This document shows positions 61,821 to 64,000 of a stretch of DNA of 64,000 nucleotides, in pieces. Source of the DNA: VXNE01 sp965205735. GTDB lineage: Bacteria; Pseudomonadota; Gammaproteobacteria; Pseudomonadales; Azotimanducaceae. The stretch lies in the NCBI GenBank assembly GCA_965205735.1, contig OZ242179.1, positions 2,480,001-2,544,000 of the forward strand. Direction: 5' to 3'. The notes below the pieces were generated by a model that did not search any database, was not told the origin of the DNA, and saw only the letters and a program-made list of their open reading frames with translations. Each line of letters opens with the position of its first letter. Positions within the stretch are counted from its first letter, which is position 1. A program made the position numbers and the translations under genes.

Positions 61821-62866
61821 GCGATGACGACATCCGACGTCTACTGGAAGCGGCAAGCCCGCGCGAGGAACCGCCAACGGACGTTCGCGACAGGGTCTAC
61901 GCGGCCGCGCACCGCGCCTGGCGGGAGTTGCCCTCGGCTACGGCACGGCGAACGCGAACGGTCTGGTACGCGGTGGCCGCGGGCGTTGCCGCGGCGGCGA
62001 TCATCGCCTGGTACGACCAGACCTTGGAGCCTAACCGGTCGCGGGTCGCGGGCGAGATCGTCCACGTCGTGGGCGGGCACGCGATCGAGGACAATAGTGC
62101 TCGCGCGACACCCTATTTAGCGGAGGGCGCGACCGTGCTGACTTCCCCCGACGGACGGGTGCTGGTCCGATTGGACGCTCGGACGTTTGTCAGGCTTGAT
62201 GGCCGAACTCACCTCACGCTGCACGGCGATAGACGGCTGGTCCTGCGCGAAGGTCGCGTGTTTACCGATTCGACGGGCTCCGGCGTCGTGGTCGAAACGC
62301 CCGCCGGCGTTCGGGTGAGCGATGTGGGGACGCAGTTCGACCTGGCCGTCGATGGCGACCGGGTAACCGTCGGAGTGCGGGAAGGCCGCGTGAACATCGC
62401 TGCAGGCGGGGTTGTCGTCTCGACCGCGGCGCGTGAGGGAGTCGGCGAGGTGGTCACGTTCGAGGGCACGGAACTGGCCTCGCGGGAGCCCGTGCCGACG
62501 ACACACCCCCGCTGGGACTGGATACACAATTCGATGCCCGCTTTCGATCTGGAGGCGGCGAGCGTGCACGACTTTCTCGTTTGGGCGACGCGGGAGGCCG
62601 CTTTGGAACTGGCGTTCGCGGACGAGGCGGTTCGGCGCCACGCGACGGCTGTGCGGCTCCACGGGCCCCCGATACCTGCGGTCCGAATGGAGCGGTCGTT
62701 GATTCGCGACATCCTCGCAACCGCGCCTTCCTTCCGCGTTGCGTCTTCGCCGAACTACCGGCTCGTGGTGGAACTCGCTTCGCCGCCGGCGGGCGGTGGA
62801 GTCAATCCCGAACAGCGACAGATCGACAGCGGCTCGGAGCCTTCGCCCAGGCCGACGCCTCAGTAG
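61817..62866 (+). CDS. FecR-domain transmembrane regulator
   Basis: 349 residues: a cytosolic N-terminus of about 50 residues, one membrane helix (VWYAVAAGVAAAAIIAWY), a FecR domain (about 90-195, VLTSPDGRVLVRLDARTFVR, TPAGVRVSDVGTQFDLAV) and a C-terminal part like an STN domain (AASVHDFLVWATREAALEL). FecR proteins act as sigma or anti-sigma regulators, usually with a TonB receptor; none is adjacent here. Confidence 0.88.
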   Translation: MSDDDIRRLLEAASPREEPPTDVRDRVYAAAHRAWRELPSATARRTRTVWYAVAAGVAAAAIIAWYDQTLEPNRSRVAGEIVHVVGGHAIEDNSARATPYLAEGATVLTSPDGRVLVRLDARTFVRLDGRTHLTLHGDRRLVLREGRVFTDSTGSGVVVETPAGVRVSDVGTQFDLAVDGDRVTVGVREGRVNIAAGGVVVSTAAREGVGEVVTFEGTELASREPVPTTHPRWDWIHNSMPAFDLEAASVHDFLVWATREAALELAFADEAVRRHATAVRLHGPPIPAVRMERSLIRDILATAPSFRVASSPNYRLVVELASPPAGGGVNPEQRQIDSGSEPSPRPTPQ

Positions 62867-62872
62867 GTCCGG

Positions 62873-63784
62873 TTGGTACACGGGGCCTTGGACGGGGTGG
62901 TCGCGCCAGCTCATTCGCGAACGGAATTCCTCCGACAGCGGATCATTTGGGTCGCTTGGGGGACCGTGCCAATCGTGACTCTGGCGACTGTCGGGTTGTT
63001 CGTCGGATGGACGTGCGGATGGCGCTGGAACCCGACGGCGTACCACACCGCGCAACACGACTCGTTCTTCGCGCTGAACGCGGTGTTCTCCTCCTGGCCG
63101 ACTGTGCTGTGGTCGAACCTTACGCTCCTTGGGGACGGTGCGGTTCTGTTGGCGATCCTCTCCCCCCTGCTCATCCGGCATCCCCGAAGCTGGGGCAGCG
63201 TGCTGGCTGCGGCGCCGTTTGCCGCGCTGCTTTCGGGTGCCCTGAAGAAGGCGCTGGCGGTGCCGCGCCCGGGCGCCGTGCTCGACCAGGACTTCACGGT
63301 GATCGGCGACTTGCTGACGGGCCACAACAGCTTGCCGTCCGGACACGCCATAACGGTTTTCACCGCCGCCGTGGCGGTCCTCGGCTCCGTCGCCACGCCT
63401 AGCGTTGGAAGATGGTGGTATGGACCGTCGCTGGCCGGCGGACTCCTGGTTGCCGCAATGGTCGGCCTTTCTCGGGTGGCGGTCGGCGCGCACTGGCCGC
63501 TCGACGTGGCGGTGGGCGCGGCTTTGGGCTGGATCGCGGGACTTTGCGGGATGGCTACGGAACGCGTCTGGCCAGCGTCGCGATCACGTCCACAATCGGA
63601 TACGGGTCGGCTTGGGCTAGCGGCGTTGGTCTTTGGGCTGAGTGTGGCGGCGCTGTTTCGTGCCATGGAATCGGAGCCGGGAAGTCCGTTCTTTCTGTGG
63701 CTGGCGGCGCTGTGCGGGGCGGCCACGACATTGAGCCTGAGCAGTCGCGACGGCGCACGACCTCTGGCCCACGCCAGCGCGTAG
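62873..63784 (+). CDS. PAP2-superfamily membrane phosphatase
   Basis: 303 residues from a TTG; a later start is possible. Six membrane helices. All three catalytic motifs are present: KKALAVPRP (Kx6RP), PSGH in SLPSGHAITV, and SRVAVGAHWPLD (SRx5Hx3D). Likely removes a phosphate from undecaprenyl pyrophosphate, phosphatidylglycerophosphate or lipid A. Seven bases after the FecR gene and followed by an EptA-like gene, so a lipid A modification role is attractive. Confidence 0.88.
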   Translation: MVHGALDGVVAPAHSRTEFLRQRIIWVAWGTVPIVTLATVGLFVGWTCGWRWNPTAYHTAQHDSFFALNAVFSSWPTVLWSNLTLLGDGAVLLAILSPLLIRHPRSWGSVLAAAPFAALLSGALKKALAVPRPGAVLDQDFTVIGDLLTGHNSLPSGHAITVFTAAVAVLGSVATPSVGRWWYGPSLAGGLLVAAMVGLSRVAVGAHWPLDVAVGAALGWIAGLCGMATERVWPASRSRPQSDTGRLGLAALVFGLSVAALFRAMESEPGSPFFLWLAALCGAATTLSLSSRDGARPLAHASA

Positions 63785-63793
63785 TCTGCCGAT

Positions 63794-64000
63794 ATGGGCG
63801 CTTTCAAGATCGACCCCGTGCGGCGTCTGCTGGGGAGGGCGCTCGAATCCGGCTACGAGACCAGCGGCGGCAAGTTCGCGATCGCAGCCGCCCTGGCGAA
63901 CGCCGTGATTTACCAGGTGCCGCTATACACGTTCGCACTCGACAATATCGACTCCCTGTTCCCACACGGGATCCTGGCGATGGCGAGCCTGTTCGCGATC
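63794..64000 (+). CDS. EptA-like phosphoethanolamine transferase, N-terminal part
   Basis: 69 codons, open to the right edge. AIAAALANAVIYQVPLYTFA followed by a second hydrophobic stretch GILAMASLFAI matches the N-terminal membrane region of EptA-type enzymes that add phosphoethanolamine to lipid A. The catalytic periplasmic domain lies outside the window. Ten bases after the PAP2 gene. Confidence 0.7.
   Translation, partial: MGAFKIDPVRRLLGRALESGYETSGGKFAIAAALANAVIYQVPLYTFALDNIDSLFPHGILAMASLFAI

Overview
The window looks like a high-GC, Gram-negative chromosome, most probably an uncultured gammaproteobacterium. The best evidence is the chain aspS-yebC-ruvCAB-tolQRAB-pal-cpoB-queE-queC (6.6-17.8 kb), a gammaproteobacterial gene order, here without ybgC before tolQ. 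Broken genes and small dispersed repeats are common, which suggests relaxed selection, as in host-associated or slowly decaying genomes. Some of the frameshifts (proS especially) could instead be assembly errors.

Layout. 0-6 kb: end of an ABC transporter, a frameshifted repeat-expanded DUF1640-type coiled-coil gene, tandem and dispersed repeats, an alpha-methylacyl-CoA racemase-like gene, a TlpA-like lipoprotein and a frameshifted proS. 6-18 kb: housekeeping genes for aspartyl-tRNA synthesis, Holliday junction resolution, the Tol-Pal envelope machine and queuosine precursor synthesis. 18-19 kb: a frameshifted uracil-DNA-glycosylase-like gene and a clan-AA aspartic protease.

19.1-31.7 kb: a catabolic block lying between two tRNA-Lys(TTT) genes in the same orientation. 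A minus-strand operon encodes a corrinoid protein, DUF1638, a PF13769 protein, a methyl-THF:corrinoid methyltransferase, an ASKHA-type corrinoid reactivase and a non-pyrrolysine MttB. Divergently there are two FAD-GcvT fusion dehydrogenases of the dimethylglycine/sarcosine type. Together they could take a quaternary amine such as glycine betaine stepwise towards glycine and pass all methyl groups to tetrahydrofolate.

31.7-48 kb: three class III CoA-transferase genes (one frameshifted) with a crotonase, DUF2277, an amidohydrolase and an NCS2 permease; a PQQ dehydrogenase with an in-frame amber codon; hisI-hisG; an SMP-30 gene and a beta-barrel gene that both lack their native 5' ends around a MITE; a SUMF1 protein; a further CoA-transferase; a ParDE pair. 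48-59 kb: dsbB, a sulfatase remnant, a cytochrome P450, a probable halohydrin dehalogenase, a carboxylesterase, acpH, gshA, pckA and a broken thioredoxin-glutaredoxin fusion. 59-64 kb: an ICMT-like methyltransferase, a beta-barrel protein, an ECF sigma/FecR pair, a PAP2 phosphatase and the start of an EptA-like phosphoethanolamine transferase, perhaps one envelope-modification regulon.

The most unusual material is (i) a 243-244 bp MITE family in three copies with IS630-like CTAG target junctions and a 17-bp internal stem whose sequence changes between copies with compensating changes in the opposite arm; (ii) dispersed repeats that supply start codons or signal-peptide coding sequence for tolB and cpoB; (iii) the corrinoid demethylation cassette bracketed by tRNA-Lys copies; (iv) a short SDR carrying both halohydrin dehalogenase signatures.
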